A program made the translations under genes and the position numbers. The notes beneath the pieces are model-generated. The model made no database searches. It saw only the letters and a program-made list of their open reading frames with translations, and had not been told where the DNA came from. A stretch of DNA of 64,000 nt from assembly GCA_946965045.2 (NCBI GenBank), contig OX337241.1:2289744-2353743 (forward strand), read 5' to 3'. Shown piece after piece: positions 1 through 11,222 of the stretch. Source of the stretch: Epithemia pelagica (taxonomy: Eukaryota > Bacillariophyta > Bacillariophyceae > Surirellales > Surirellaceae). How positions within the stretch are numbered: position 1 is the first letter of the stretch; every line of letters begins with the position of its first letter.

Positions 1-1426
1 CGGACAGAAAGACGATACGACGATCGCACGCATCCACTCTGGAATCAATGCCACCGGCCTCAGGTTTGTGTTGTTCCCTCCTTTGTTTCCCCGCTACAAT
101 CTAAATGACCAGTCTCACCCCAAACTGCCCAAGCACAATTACACCAGGGTGATGCTGGGCCTTGGTTCACGAAACACGGAACTGTACGAATCGTCCACTA
201 CATTTGACGTCGTAGAAGATGCCTCCTCCGTTATTTCCCACCCGGCTTTTGTATTTTCCCTACATGAATTCAAGTCTCCCAAGAACATTTGGACTGAAGG
301 CCTTGACAATTTCTTCTTTGTTCGTTTCCGGATGCCCATCATTGACAGTGATCCTCCGGTTGGTTGTCTACATCCATTAGAGGAGAAGACAAAGCTTTGC
401 TTTCCGAACGAGCACGCTTGTCGTTTCATTGTGGATAAGGCAGTTCCTCCCCCAAGATGCTTTCACCAGTCATCTTTTGTTGGCCTATTCCTTCTTCGCA
501 AGGCTCTCGTGAAATTGTTGAACAAATCTTCGGGTCAGGCCGAGGAACACGAAGTGACTGGCGATACCATTGGCCTTGTACCTACAGAAACCTGGACCTA
601 TATTGTCCAGCTTTGTCGAATCCAAGGCATAGACATCCATACAACCAAGGGTTCTGCGTCCTATCTCGATATCGACCCCAAGTTCACCAGGAAGAAAGTC
701 AAGATTAGCTACCCTACCACCATTATTCGGTTTCGGAGTTCTGACGACCTCCAGTTCTTACGAGGCTTGCTTGGATTCGGCAGTACTTATGGATGTACCG
801 ATCGCAAACCCACTCTTGCCGACGGTCCCAATGGAACTTCCTTCAAGCCCGAGCACCGTGTGACACTTGTGAAGGGATCTACATCCGAGGAAAAAGAAAA
901 TTTCAAGGTCAGATCTCGTGACCAGCAAGTTGACCTTTGTTGGTCCGACTTTCATTGTCGCGTTGTAGTGGGATACGAGCAGTATCAGTACTCCCTTGAC
1001 CACAAGGGAAAGCTCAAGAATGACCCTCCCACTGAGGACCTCAAGAACATTCTCCAAGGAACACCAACATCATCTGACGATAAGACTGACACGACCGATG
1101 TCTACCAACATGAACCTTCCGACACCACCGAGAGTGATTCCGAGCCCTCTAAAGCACCAAGCCCTGCTTCACCTAACAAAATTGCCAAGTCGACTGCCCA
1201 AGACTCCCCCAGTAGCCGTATCAAGATCGGCCACCAGTTCACTGACTGGGACGAGCAAAACGTGTATGAGGTCATAGCAGTCAACCGTAACGAGAATGGC
1301 CCGTTTGTTGTGTCTCGTATTATCGGCGGAGTGTTCTACGACCACGACCTCCCCATGGATCAACAAGAGATTCATAAATGGGAAGATGCTGACGAGGTTC
1401 TTCTCCTAATTCGTCAGTTCAACTAG
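1..1426 (+). CDS. Unrecognised protein, 5' end outside window (likely transposon cargo)
   Basis: The frame is open from the first bases of the window to the TAG at 1424-1426, so the start lies upstream; at least 475 residues are visible. I recognise no family. The first two thirds are mixed globular sequence. A Ser/Thr/Pro/Asp-rich linker follows (about 1060-1215), then a compact C-terminal segment of about 65 residues (HQFTDWDEQNVYEVIAVNRN onward) that reads like a small beta-rich module, perhaps chromo- or SH3-like; that is a guess. It converges on the transposase-like gene that ends at 1739, with 312 bp between the stops. This is the same layout as the two-gene hAT element further on, so I infer that it is the second gene of a DNA transposon. 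A host gene is possible. Confidence 0.6.
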   Translation, partial: GQKDDTTIARIHSGINATGLRFVLFPPLFPRYNLNDQSHPKLPKHNYTRVMLGLGSRNTELYESSTTFDVVEDASSVISHPAFVFSLHEFKSPKNIWTEGLDNFFFVRFRMPIIDSDPPVGCLHPLEEKTKLCFPNEHACRFIVDKAVPPPRCFHQSSFVGLFLLRKALVKLLNKSSGQAEEHEVTGDTIGLVPTETWTYIVQLCRIQGIDIHTTKGSASYLDIDPKFTRKKVKISYPTTIIRFRSSDDLQFLRGLLGFGSTYGCTDRKPTLADGPNGTSFKPEHRVTLVKGSTSEEKENFKVRSRDQQVDLCWSDFHCRVVVGYEQYQYSLDHKGKLKNDPPTEDLKNILQGTPTSSDDKTDTTDVYQHEPSDTTESDSEPSKAPSPASPNKIAKSTAQDSPSSRIKIGHQFTDWDEQNVYEVIAVNRNENGPFVVSRIIGGVFYDHDLPMDQQEIHKWEDADEVLLLIRQFN

Positions 1427-1738
1427 TTTGCAATAAGATATATAAGAATTTAGTGTTGATCCATCAAGTGCTTCTCATTACTCATTATTTAGATTCTCCA
1501 GATCATCATTCTGATCCAACATACGCAACAGGTCCACAGTTCTGAGACTTGCTTCTTCCGGAACTTGTCCGGAAGATTGTTGCGGCGATTTCTGTTTCGG
1601 AGGGAGACCAACTTCCCAGTCATCGACCACTGCCCCCTCCAAGTCCTCCAGTCAAATTGGTCCGTCCTTGTTTGACAAGCCATACTCCAGTGTCCCCCCA
1701 TTGTCACGAATCCATTCATCGAAGTTTTCTATCTCATC

Positions 1739-4700
1739 TTACGACCGATCCAGTTGTTGTTTTATCTCTTCCTCAGTGGTTCCAATGAGGAACACCATTC
1801 GGCGCTGCAACCATCGAGCCATTGACCGCAACCTACTCTTCTCCGCCGTTCCCCGATTCCCCGCGCCTCCTCTCTGTGTCCGAGAGAAGTAGAACCTTTT
1901 AAACAAACTGTTAAAGGCTATAACACATAGGAGGTCAGCCGTCAGTTGATGGAGCCCTCAGTCAAATACACAGTTGTGGATTGAACTTACCTTCCCAGCC
2001 TTGTTGACTATGCAACCATAAGTTACGCCAATGCAATAGATATTCCATGCAATGGCCACTACCCAGCATATGGGCGTAGTTTGTTATCCCCTCGACTCCA
2101 TACAATGAGCACCAATCTCTGTAGAAGTAGTCGATGTCTTTCTGAAAAGCAAAGATCTCACTGTCCGACATTTCATGTCGCACGTTCACTTTCTTCAGAC
2201 CCTCCCTGAAATAGTAGATTGCAGACTTAAAGAGGGCGGCCTTCTCGTTATCCACAAAGCAACAATCAATCAACAGCTCAAATTTGATGAGGAGCTTCCG
2301 AATCCTCACGTTATCCATTGTAATGTCTCCAATCTTGCAAGTTTTGGTGTCGTATGGCACTGTCCATTGGGTTGGTTGGTCCTCTGATCCAAGAATTGTT
2401 GAATTCATAATGCCATTGACCTTGCTGACGAATGCAACACATCGGTCTTCCTTTGTTGTTGTTGTAGGAGGCATCCACTCCAATTCAACGCCGTCCTTTG
2501 GATTGATCGCGTTGTTCATCCCCGTCTTTAGCACCATGGTCAGAAACTTGATCCCCATTCGATTCTCGAGATGGAGCAAGCATGGAATGGCGTCCATCAT
2601 AAGCACGATGGCAATACGCTTCTGGGAGGCCTTGGCATTGTCCAGACATTCCAATGCTCTTTTGTAGGACCATTCCTTGACTCTCTGATTCTTTAATCGT
2701 TCCTGTCGTTCCTCCAACGATCCTGTCATTTGGAGTCGACGCAACCTCAAATCTGAAGTGACCAGTCGAGAATACTCCTGCCTCTGCTCCTGTGTCGCCC
2801 GGTTCAAGTCAAATTGGATCGAAAGGATATCGTTGGCTTGCATCTCCGTTGCAACAATATTGGGATCATCTTGCATCGACAGTTCGCTATGCTCCTCAAG
2901 CAAAGCAAGGTCTTTAGCGATTAGAGGCAGGGGACCATTACGGAAGTCGTCGACCTCTTTCTTCAAGGTTGCAGTATGCTCCTCAGTGAGCATCTTTACA
3001 TGGCGGCAAATCCAAGTTGGGTCGTGATGATGATCCAATTGAGTACAGGTCTTGCACTTGTCTGGTTTTATCCCCGATGGTTGGCATAGCTGTCCACTGT
3101 GAATGGCGCATTTAGAACAGGGATAAGTATGCTGCTTGGCGGCACCCCCTCGTCCACTGAGTTCCCAATCACATTTCATATCACAATTGAAGCAGAGTGT
3201 GGGTTTCTTTATCTTGTGTGCCTTGGATACAACTCCAACGGCTTCCTTGATTTCTTCCAAGGTTCTTGCAAAAACTCCAACCACGTTCTCAGTCGTTTCT
3301 GGCATTGCCACACATCCAACGGGAAAGACTGATTGTTGTGACTGCGCATATGGGTTGGATGGATCGTTGAATTTGATACCAACCAAGGTGTGGGACAAAT
3401 TCTTAGTAAATTGTGCGCCATCAAGACTGGCAGCGATTCGTATCGACCTCACCACGGCCTCGGAGTTTAGAAGATGACCAGCCTTCAGAAGACAAAGGAG
3501 TACATCGGCTGCACGAAAAGCAAAACCTTCGGTGCCATTTTTCGAGCTTGTCTTCATGATGAAGGGACAGATGTTGCGTCCAAAGCTTTCTACCAAAGCA
3601 GCGTAGGCTTTCATACAACCAGAACTAGGAAGAAGCGTCTTCTCTCTAGGAACACCATCTGTCTCTACGGAACGCAGTAGTTCGATACCTTCGTAGTTCA
3701 GTACACCCCCCCGAAGATCCATTTGTTTCAGTACACGGTGGGGGGTATAGATATTCTGCCTTACATAGTCTCGAAAGACTGAGTAAGAACATTGCTTGAG
3801 TTGCCCTTCGTGGACGCTCTCGTCGAGACACAACTCTGCGACTTGGCCGTAGAAATACTTCAAAGCACGACTATTACTACTCCGGATGTTCTTAGTTGCA
3901 TCTTCAATGACACTCCTGATATGTTGTACGAGGGTGTCTGCCTGGTCATTCGATGTGACACAGGTGGGTAGGCGACGACTTTGGCATGTAGCACAATTTC
4001 GTTCGAGTTCTTCTATCTTCTTCTTAGCATCTCGCAGCTTGTCTGATTCGTTGCGAAGCTTCTTTGTTTGAGTCTCTACTTGTTCTTCCGATTTTCTAAG
4101 ACGTTCTTTCAACAGTCTCACTTCTTCCTGTAGTGATAACTCAGAAAGGTTGATTGACGGGTTCAATGGTTGTATGGGCACTGGCATATCTACAGAAGAA
4201 TCAACGGCCATTGTAACAGTATTGTCTTGTTCAACAGGTGCTTCAGACTCGCTTGATTCCGAATCATTTAACTGATTTCCTTGACTTTCTATGGGAGTAG
4301 AAGCTTCTTCTTGTTCAGGTGGGCCTGTTCCATCATCGACCAATTGTTCTTGAGGTTCTGTTTGCTCTACAGACGAGATTGTACGGTTGTTTTCAACGTC
4401 ATCTTCATCATCCTCTTCTTCAATGTCGGAGAGAGTAGCACTAGGTCCCATAACAGGAGGTTGAAATCGACTTGTAGGTATGGGCTGGGGGTCATTTCGC
4501 CTCCTCTGCCGTCGATCTTGTCGTCGTTTCTTCTTGTTGATTCTTGGGGGTGGACCATCAGGATATCTACGGGCCGTTGGTTTAACTAAATTACGGTGCT
4601 TGGCAATACATGTATAGGGACCCTTTTTCCTCTTCCGATTTACCTTGAGCTTTTCGCCAGACTTTTCATCCCAGTCAGCGTTGTCACATTGACCACAGAA

Positions 4701-5168
4701 GAAAAAATCTTCATCCTCCCATTCTTTCAAACGGTTAGATCCGAAAACAGAGCAGGGGACCCAGTCTTCATTCTTGAAGTCTTCGATGATCTTGTGGATG
4801 CGGCGGAGCTCGAAAACAGTGTCTTCAACGGGTGCATTATCTTCTTGGCGTTGGCTTCTTGTTCGTTTGTTTGGAGATGCCGCAGAGGCAGGAGGTGGAG
4901 GACCGCCTCCTCTCTTTCTCGAGCCACGAGAGGGCTGTCTCTGCGAACGACGTTGTGGTTGTAAGGGAGTTTTAGCTGGTTTCTTCTTGTTCTTTGTGAC
5001 TTTCGTTGAGGTGGAACTGATTGGATCACCAGTATTTTCTTTGTTGGCAGAGGTGCTGCAATTCTCTCGCAATGATGAGGGTAGAAATAGGTCGTTGCTT
5101 AGGGGGCAACAGGCGCAGGGATCCATGGTTCCTGTTTCGTTTGCTTGGTGAGAAGAGCATGCAGACAT
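1739..5168 (-). CDS. Putative DDE-type transposase, two exons, family unresolved
   Basis: The ATG is at 5168-5166. Exon 1 is 5168-1991, ending in a clear donor (GTAAGT). A 73-nt intron ends in TTATAG, and exon 2 is 1917-1739; together they give 1118 residues. Stopping at the in-frame stop inside the intron would cut the protein within a conserved-looking block: the splice restores HSQQGWEAFNSLFKRFYFSR followed by a basic RTQRGG stretch. In order: low-complexity basic N-terminus; acidic Ser/Glu-rich region; coiled coil (about residues 335-390); a globular region with candidate catalytic Asp residues in AASLDGAQF and CFNCDMKCDWE; a Cys/His cluster (CSKCAIHSGQLC, CKTCTQLDHHH, WICRH) typical of a zinc-binding insertion; and a C-terminal block with Glu. 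The general plan is that of cut-and-paste transposases. I cannot assign a superfamily. Confidence 0.6.
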
Positions 5169-7108
5169 TGTTGTTTGTTGTCTCTCGGGGATAGGGATGT
5201 AATCCTTATAATGGTATCGAAATCAAGTCAAACGCAGTTGGACGAGATGGTTGGTTTTTGGAAAATTGGATGAGACTAATGTGCGATTAACATAGATTTA
5301 CTGTAGTGGTATTAATGTTAGTGTTAGTGCGTCGGCTGAAGTTCCATAGGCCGCTCATTTTTTGGTGGGTACCATCCGACGAAAAAAGGGGCTGTTCTTT
5401 TAGGAGCCAAATTTGGGAACCTATTGGATGTCTGAGAGCGAGACCAACGGCGGGGAATGTTGCTTGGATGACCATTGGATCATTTCCGACCGTTGGTCTC
5501 GCTCTCAGGGGTCCAATTGATCCGTTGAAACGGGTCCAAGCTAGGGGCTACCCTAAATCTCCAAAATTTTGGCTGATGGTAGTTTTTCATTTAACAAAAG
5601 GGCTTCTCACTATTTGTGTCATAGTAAATGAAGGCGCTTCTGGCCACGTCTCGGCAAGGCCGGCTACGACCGTTTACACCGTTAGCTGGTATTGATCGCC
5701 ATGCCATCGGTTTCTTTCCGTTAGGCCTACTGTTTCGTTCATATATTGCTTGCTCTTCTGACTTCTCATCCAATCCCAACAGCGACCAACGATTGAAAAA
5801 CTGGGACCTTTCATCAGTCATGGCTGGAGTAACGTTCTCGAACCACCATGGCACGCCAGCAATAAATTCAAAGTGGCAGTTCGATAACTATATCGATCTA
5901 CCCACACTGTCCTCTTGAGATCATCCCTATTCGTAGCCGCCTTTTCGACTAACATGTCTCTACCCATTTGTTACCGTCATCTATTACATCCTTCTTTCCT
6001 GCTAAACTTTTGGTAATCTGCTCGCTTTCTTGCTTCGATTTTTTTCACCACATACAACATTCAACAATCATCTTCTCCTCCAACCCCGTATGCTCACGCT
6101 AACAACCACTTTTCTCCTCCTGCTTCCAACTTTTCCATACGTAGCCTTCATCTAACCAACAATCTTTTCATCCCATCCTACTAGACGCAATAAAAACAAT
6201 ACCTAATGCATGTTCGTCCGATGCTGTTGATCATCGTAAAAGTTGCCTATGTAATCACAAAATTAGAAGCGACGTTTTTCCCGTAAGAAGATTTCAGATA
6301 GAAATTTTTTGATTTTTGAAGTCGCTGATAGGGCCCCTACCCCAAGACGCTCCGACATTGCGGGGCGATCCACGCGGTCGCACCCCGTATACCAAGAGAG
6401 GGCATATGCGCAATGCGTACGCGCAGCGCGAGATAGCGGCGTTCCTTTAACGGAGATCGTGGAGTTTATTTCCCTTTGGCTCCGCTAATCCGCTATCCGG
6501 ATAGCGAGGCCAATCAGAAAGCCCCAATACGTCAGCATAGCGGCGCTCGGGTGGAGATAGCCTTATAACTAATACGAGAAATAATAGTGTCCCAAAACCC
6601 ACGACATACAACCTATCAGTAGCTATCACTGGATCCATGTTGTCATCAGGAGCACTTACGGATAGGAGTCGAACCTAAAGCACTAGGAGTAGGTAGCTAG
6701 TGAACCCTTACTCCACTTAAGTCTATAATAATAGAGCATAGGAGTAGACATCAAAGAGTCAAAGTGGTTGTTCCAACAGAGCATGGAGCGCAGAACTACA
6801 AGCAGTTCCGTTTTCGTTCCAATCTCCTGTACTCGGTACGTTTTTGGTGTCGTGGGATGCCATATTTGAAATGAAGAACGTCTTTAACTCTGTAGCTGTT
6901 GAATGAAAGGAAAAAGGTGTACCTCGCACATCGCTCCATTGATTCGGACGCTCCCACATAATGAAATGCCACAGACGTAAACGAACATATGAAGTCTCCG
7001 AATTCACAACTCACACTAGACTGCTAGTTGATCTGATTGCATCGAACTTCATCAAGCAGTCCGCAATTTATACGCGCTCCTACACATTACATTGCACAGT
7101 CTGTTCGT
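5169..7108. other. Intergenic, no gene seen
   Basis: About 1.9 kb between the transposase start and the retropepsin-like gene. It contains the inverted repeat at 5432-5508, a pyrimidine-rich stretch (5930-6180) and a GC-rich patch (6350-6440). Reading frames are short and show no recognisable protein. No convincing tRNA or rRNA is seen. Confidence 0.6.
5432..5508. repeat. 19-bp perfect inverted repeat (hairpin or MITE-like end)
   Basis: CTGAGAGCGAGACCAACGG at 5432-5450 is repeated exactly in inverted orientation at 5490-5508, with a 39-nt loop. Similarity extends imperfectly outwards (CTATTGG on the left, CCAATTG on the right). It lies about 260 bp upstream of the transposase start, so it could be part of the transposon end or a small foldback element. 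The opposite transposon end is outside the window, so neither reading can be tested here. Confidence 0.6.
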
Positions 7109-7627
7109 TCACAGGTACGGAACTGGAGCTGCGAAGGTGAAACTTTCCTCATGCATTTGTAAGCCAAATCTTTCCAACATTAGCATACCCAAGATATTTC
7201 CTGGTTGATGCGTGTGTGGTGTGATGCGGACGGCTGACTTTCTCCCGGCAGTGGTAATAAAAAGAGACCCCAAATCATCTGTTTCGATGCGACCGGCCGC
7301 TTCCAGCACGCTCATAGCCGGTTCCGAGAGATAAATATGAATTGGTGCACCTGTATCGCAAACGAAGGTGTACGGGACAAATCGATCGTCTCCGAGTCGC
7401 AGAGAAATGCGAACAAGCATTCGGAAACGTCCCCGCCGTGAATGGCGGATGAACTCTGGTGTAATAGGAGTTGAGCTGACAGTTCCGTCATCAGGATGGG
7501 CCATGTTGACATAATTTTCCGGAAAATCGTACTCTTGCAAAAGCAGATCAGCGTCTGCCGCATCACTCTGATCAACCATCAGTACTGATGCTGACGTATC
7601 TTCGAAGGGCTGCGGCATTCGGCTCAT
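7109..7627 (-). CDS. Small retropepsin-like aspartic protease domain protein
   Basis: Single exon, ATG at 7627-7625, 172 residues. The catalytic signature of single-domain (retroviral/DDI-type) aspartic proteases is visible: hydrophobic residues then Asp-Thr-Gly-Ala at residues 91-94 (FVCDTGAP), followed about 50 residues later by an Ile-Leu-Gly motif (GNILGMLMLERFGLQ, 143-157), the usual second hydrophobic-Gly element. The first 60 residues are an acidic, probably disordered leader. There is no adjoining reverse transcriptase or integrase, so this is either a domesticated retroelement protease or a host retropepsin-like protein; one active-site Asp implies action as a homodimer. It is divergent from the FKBP gene, 470 bp away. 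Family call fairly firm, role unknown. Confidence 0.7.
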   Translation of the reverse strand: MSRMPQPFEDTSASVLMVDQSDAADADLLLQEYDFPENYVNMAHPDDGTVSSTPITPEFIRHSRRGRFRMLVRISLRLGDDRFVPYTFVCDTGAPIHIYLSEPAMSVLEAAGRIETDDLGSLFITTAGRKSAVRITPHTHQPGNILGMLMLERFGLQMHEESFTFAAPVPYL

Positions 7628-8097
7628 GGTATGGCGTCCGATAGGAGTGGACGGATAGAGTTCGTAATATCTGTCTTAGTCTGTTGTGTTTTCCAAGACC
7701 CTCATAGCATCGTATGATCACGACGATCCGTCAGACCGCCATTCACAAGGAAATTCGGGAATCTTGGCACGAATCCGAGATCGTCTCAAGGTTTATCATG
7801 TTGGTGTCCGCAGCCAATTTGGGTCGATGGTGGTGGACTGTCACTTTCTGTCCACTCTTGCAAAGTCATACGCCCAATCGGTTAATCTCTCGGATATTCG
7901 AAGAATCAAAACCATCGAAGAGCATTACGGCCTCTCGAGGTGTACGCGTCGCGATTATGGACGCTGGGGAGTTGTTGAAAAAATGTCGTTCGCAGATCTC
8001 ACGAAGCGTGAAGCGTGAACATCTCTGCATCTTTTGTCGGGCGGGTACAGCGAGAAGATTCGAGAGTGCTTCTGTTGCTTCTATTCGTTGTCCTACC
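7628..8097. other. Divergent intergenic region between protease-like and FKBP genes
   Basis: 470 bp shared upstream region. Frames run through it on both strands but show no recognisable product. Probably holds the promoters of both flanking genes; no specific motif can be supported. Confidence 0.5.
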
Positions 8098-8887
8098 ATG
8101 AAGATAACAATCATATTCCTGCTGTTACTATCTGGGATCTCCCTGGCCAAAGGCGGAACCAATGAAGAAGGAGTGGAGTTTTTGAAGGCGAACAAGGCTA
8201 AAGAAGGGGTCATTGAGCTGGCCTCTGGTTTGCAGTACAAGGTCTTGACGAACGGCACGGGCGTCTACCATCCATTGGTTGGTACCCCTTGTTCTTGTCA
8301 TTATCAAGGCCAATTGATCGACGGTACCGTGTTCGACTCTTCGTACGAGCGAGGAAGCCCCACAACATTTGGTAGGTCGAATTGAACACGCTTGTAAAAT
8401 GTGATGCCTCTTCTTTTGTTTCATCGTTGATTTCCTTTGTGTTTTTCGATTACCAATAGCGCCAAACCAAGTGATCAAGGGGTGGACGGAAGCAATGCAA
8501 CTCATGGTTCAGGGCGATAAATGGGAGATGTACATTCCGAGTGAGTTAGGTTATGGCGACGGTGGAAGTCCTCCCAAAATTCCCGGTGGATCTGTCCTTG
8601 TGTTTCAAATGGAAATAATGGAACTGCTCGGTCCTGGTAAAATGGCAATGAAATGCAACGTGGAAACTGGAGATTTATGCAGTGAGAAAGAATTGGCCTA
8701 CATAGCCAAGGTAAAGGCATGGGAAGACGTGTCGAAAGGACCTAGTGAACTGGCTCGACTACGAAAGATTATTGCCAGCTCAGAGAAATCGGTGAAACCA
8801 GAATTGGTTTCGTGGATGCAAAATCGGATATTTCTCCTGGAAAAAATGCTTGGAACAGCTTCAGGTGAACCAGAACAGGAACTCTAG
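8098..8887 (+). CDS. Secreted/ER FKBP-type peptidyl-prolyl cis-trans isomerase
   Basis: Exons 8098-8371 and 8460-8887 with an 88-nt GT-AG intron; 233 residues. The ATG at 8098 was chosen because it opens a typical signal peptide (MKITIIFLLLLSGISLA). The FKBP domain follows (about residues 40-150): HYQGQLIDGTVFDSS, then across the splice FAPNQVIKGWTEAMQLM, YIPSELGYG and a closing VLVFQMEIMELL, all classical FKBP elements. The enzyme isomerises Xaa-Pro bonds and would act as a foldase in the secretory pathway. The 75-residue C-terminal extension is charged and helical, without a recognisable domain and without an obvious KDEL-type signal (it ends EPEQEL). The frame is open upstream of this ATG, but that part does not look coding. 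Confidence 0.9.
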
Positions 8888-9333
8888 GTCGATTGTCCTA
8901 TGAGCTTCATGTTTCCCTGTGCATTCTTGAGAGTTTCATGACTATTTAATCTAACACGATAACCCTATACCATTCATTTCACGGTAGGTTCTTCTTCCAT
9001 AGGTAGGTTAGAAGCGTATTCAGTATCCACCAAGAACCTGACCTACATACAAAGCTCTTTTGTTGTTGATGACAAGAAAAAAAAAGAGGCATTTTGGGGA
9101 AAACATGGCCCACCGAAAGATCCCCACCGTCGCCGACGGAAGATCGCGCGGTGGGAGTATGACCCCAATGACAGTTTTGTTAGCTTTGCCTTGCGACCGC
9201 TGGAGTGTAGTATCCTGTGGATTTCATTTTTGGCCACTTCATCCACAGCAACCTTTGGTGAAAAGCAATAAGCAAAAGAGGCAACCAAATTGCCACCAAC
9301 GCATCCTCACCCAGACATTCAGTAACCCACATA
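8888..9333. other. Intergenic between FKBP and UAP56 genes
   Basis: 446 bp, no gene seen. The short A-run at 9075-9084 and the region just before 9334 probably belong to the helicase promoter/5' UTR; no element can be named. Confidence 0.5.
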
Positions 9334-10861
9334 ATGGCAGACAATGCAGACGATGATTTGGTCGAATACGACGAAGAAGAAGTAAGGAAGCTGTTGCATA
9401 AGCGCTCGTCGTGATCACGTGAAATTTTGGTATTGCTCCGTCGTGTTTGGCGCGTTTGTACTGACGGGTCTCGGCTTGCTGCTCCTAGGTCGTCGCGGAT
9501 GTAGCTGGTGGGAGCAAATCGAAAGATGGCAGTAAAAAGGGACACTATGTGGGCATTCACGCATCTGGATTTAAAGATTTCCTGTTGAAGCCGGAGTTGT
9601 TACGGGCCATTGTGGACGCAGGGTTTGAGCATCCATCGGAAGTGCAACATGAATCCATTCCTCAAGCAGTCTTGGGTGGGGATATTGTCTGTCAAGCAAA
9701 GTCAGGAATGGGGAAGACCGCAGGTACGACCATTTTCGGGTGACAGGAAGAAGTTCTATCGTATTTCTCGTGTGGAATGATGAATTCAATTGCCTCATTG
9801 CCCGTTTGCCATGCAACCTACAATTTCTGCACCCTCTAGTCTTTGTATTGGCGACTTTGCATCAACTGAATCCAACGGCATCAACTGGAGGAGAAGGTGA
9901 TGAAGAGGAAAAGAATGATGTGCAGGTTCTCGTTTTGTGTCACACTCGCGAATTGGCCTTTCAGATTGCCCATGAATATGAACGTTTTTCCAAGTACCTT
10001 TCTTCCATTAAGACTGCGGTGTTCTACGGTGGTGTGAACATTAAACAAAATCGCGAAATCCTTAAGAAGGATCACCCTCATATCGTCGTTGGAACGCCTG
10101 GCCGTATTTTGGGCTTGGCCAAGGAAAAAACTCTCAAACTCAGCGGAATCAAGCATTTCGTCTTGGATGAGTGTGATCGAGTGTTGGAGTCGCTCGATAT
10201 GCGTAGAGATGTGCAAGAAATTTTCCGCATGACGCCTCATGAAAAACAGGTGTTGTTGTTTTCTGCGACGTTGTCAAAGGAAATCCGACCGGTCTGCAAA
10301 AAGTTTTGTCAAGATCCCATGGAAATTTATGTCGACGACGAAACCAAACTCACTCTTCACGGGTTGCAGCTTTATTATGCCAAACTTGCCGAGGCAGAAA
10401 AGAACCGAAAACTGAACGACTTGCTCGATGCACTCGAGTTTAATCAAGTGGTGATTTTTGTTTCAAAGGTCGCTCGTGCCAAGGAGTTGAATCGGTTATT
10501 GACGGAATGCAACTTTCCTTCCATTTGCATTCATGCGGGGATGAAACAAGAAGAGCGGATTTCTCAGTACAAATCCTTCAAAGAGTTCAATGCCCGCATC
10601 TTGGTCGCAACCGATTTGTTTGGACGTGGTATTGATATTGAACGTGTCAATGTTGTGATAAACTATGACTTTCCCGATGATTCAGACCAGTTCTTGCATC
10701 GTGTCGGACGTGCAGGTCGATTTGGAACGAAGGGAATCGCCATCTCCTTTATTAGTTCGGAGCCCGACCAAGAGATCCTCAACAAAGTCCAGTCACGTTT
10801 CGAAGTCAACATTCCTGAACTTCCGGATGAGATTGACATGTCCACTTACATGAGCACGTAA
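9334..10861 (+). CDS. SUB2: DECD-box RNA helicase UAP56/Sub2 (DDX39-type)
   Basis: Three exons: 9334-9381, 9489-9723 and 9840-10861 (introns 107 and 116 nt); 434 residues, the normal length for this family. All core motifs are seen in order: Q-motif region ([15 protein letters not shown]), Walker A AKSGMGKT (about residues 86-93), [12 protein letters not shown], the family-specific DECD ([10 protein letters not shown]), SAT (LFSATLS), [10 protein letters not shown] and [10 protein letters not shown]. The first splice is set by the conserved short acidic start [16 protein letters not shown]; the second restores [17 protein letters not shown]56/Sub2 acts in the nucleus in spliceosome assembly and, through the TREX complex, in mRNA export. 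Nothing unusual in the motifs; very likely functional. Confidence 0.95.
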
Positions 10862-11222
10862 TTGGACAGTGAACGTTAGACTTATATGATTTAAGGGGAA
10901 GAGGAGGTTGGTGGACCGGTTGATAATGAAATGTCTAGGTAGTATAGGCTTATTGCACTTTCACTTCAAAAAGCGAACGCTGACATGCTGTTTAAGTGGG
11001 TATGGGCAAAAGTTACAGGCCAATCAACGTTGCCCTACAGCAGCAGAGACGGTGATGTTTGTGAGACCAACAAATCTCGTGAGAAAGACGCAATCTCGTC
11101 CTTCATAGATGACCCAGAGTTCACTCCAAAGTTAACAACTTCGATTGTAGTTGAAAAAGGAGAGGTAGTTCGACCCGCAATTTTTTGGAGTCCACGTCAT
11201 TCCACGGCGATATTTCTCACTG
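10862..11222. other. Intergenic 3' of the helicase
   Basis: 361 bp, no gene recognised; presumably the helicase 3' UTR and the upstream region of the following pseudogene. Confidence 0.5.

Noticed and set aside
6655-6730. tRNA-like T-arm on the - strand (GGTTCGACTCC)
   Set aside because: The acceptor, D and anticodon arms cannot be paired into a cloverleaf; a chance or decayed match.
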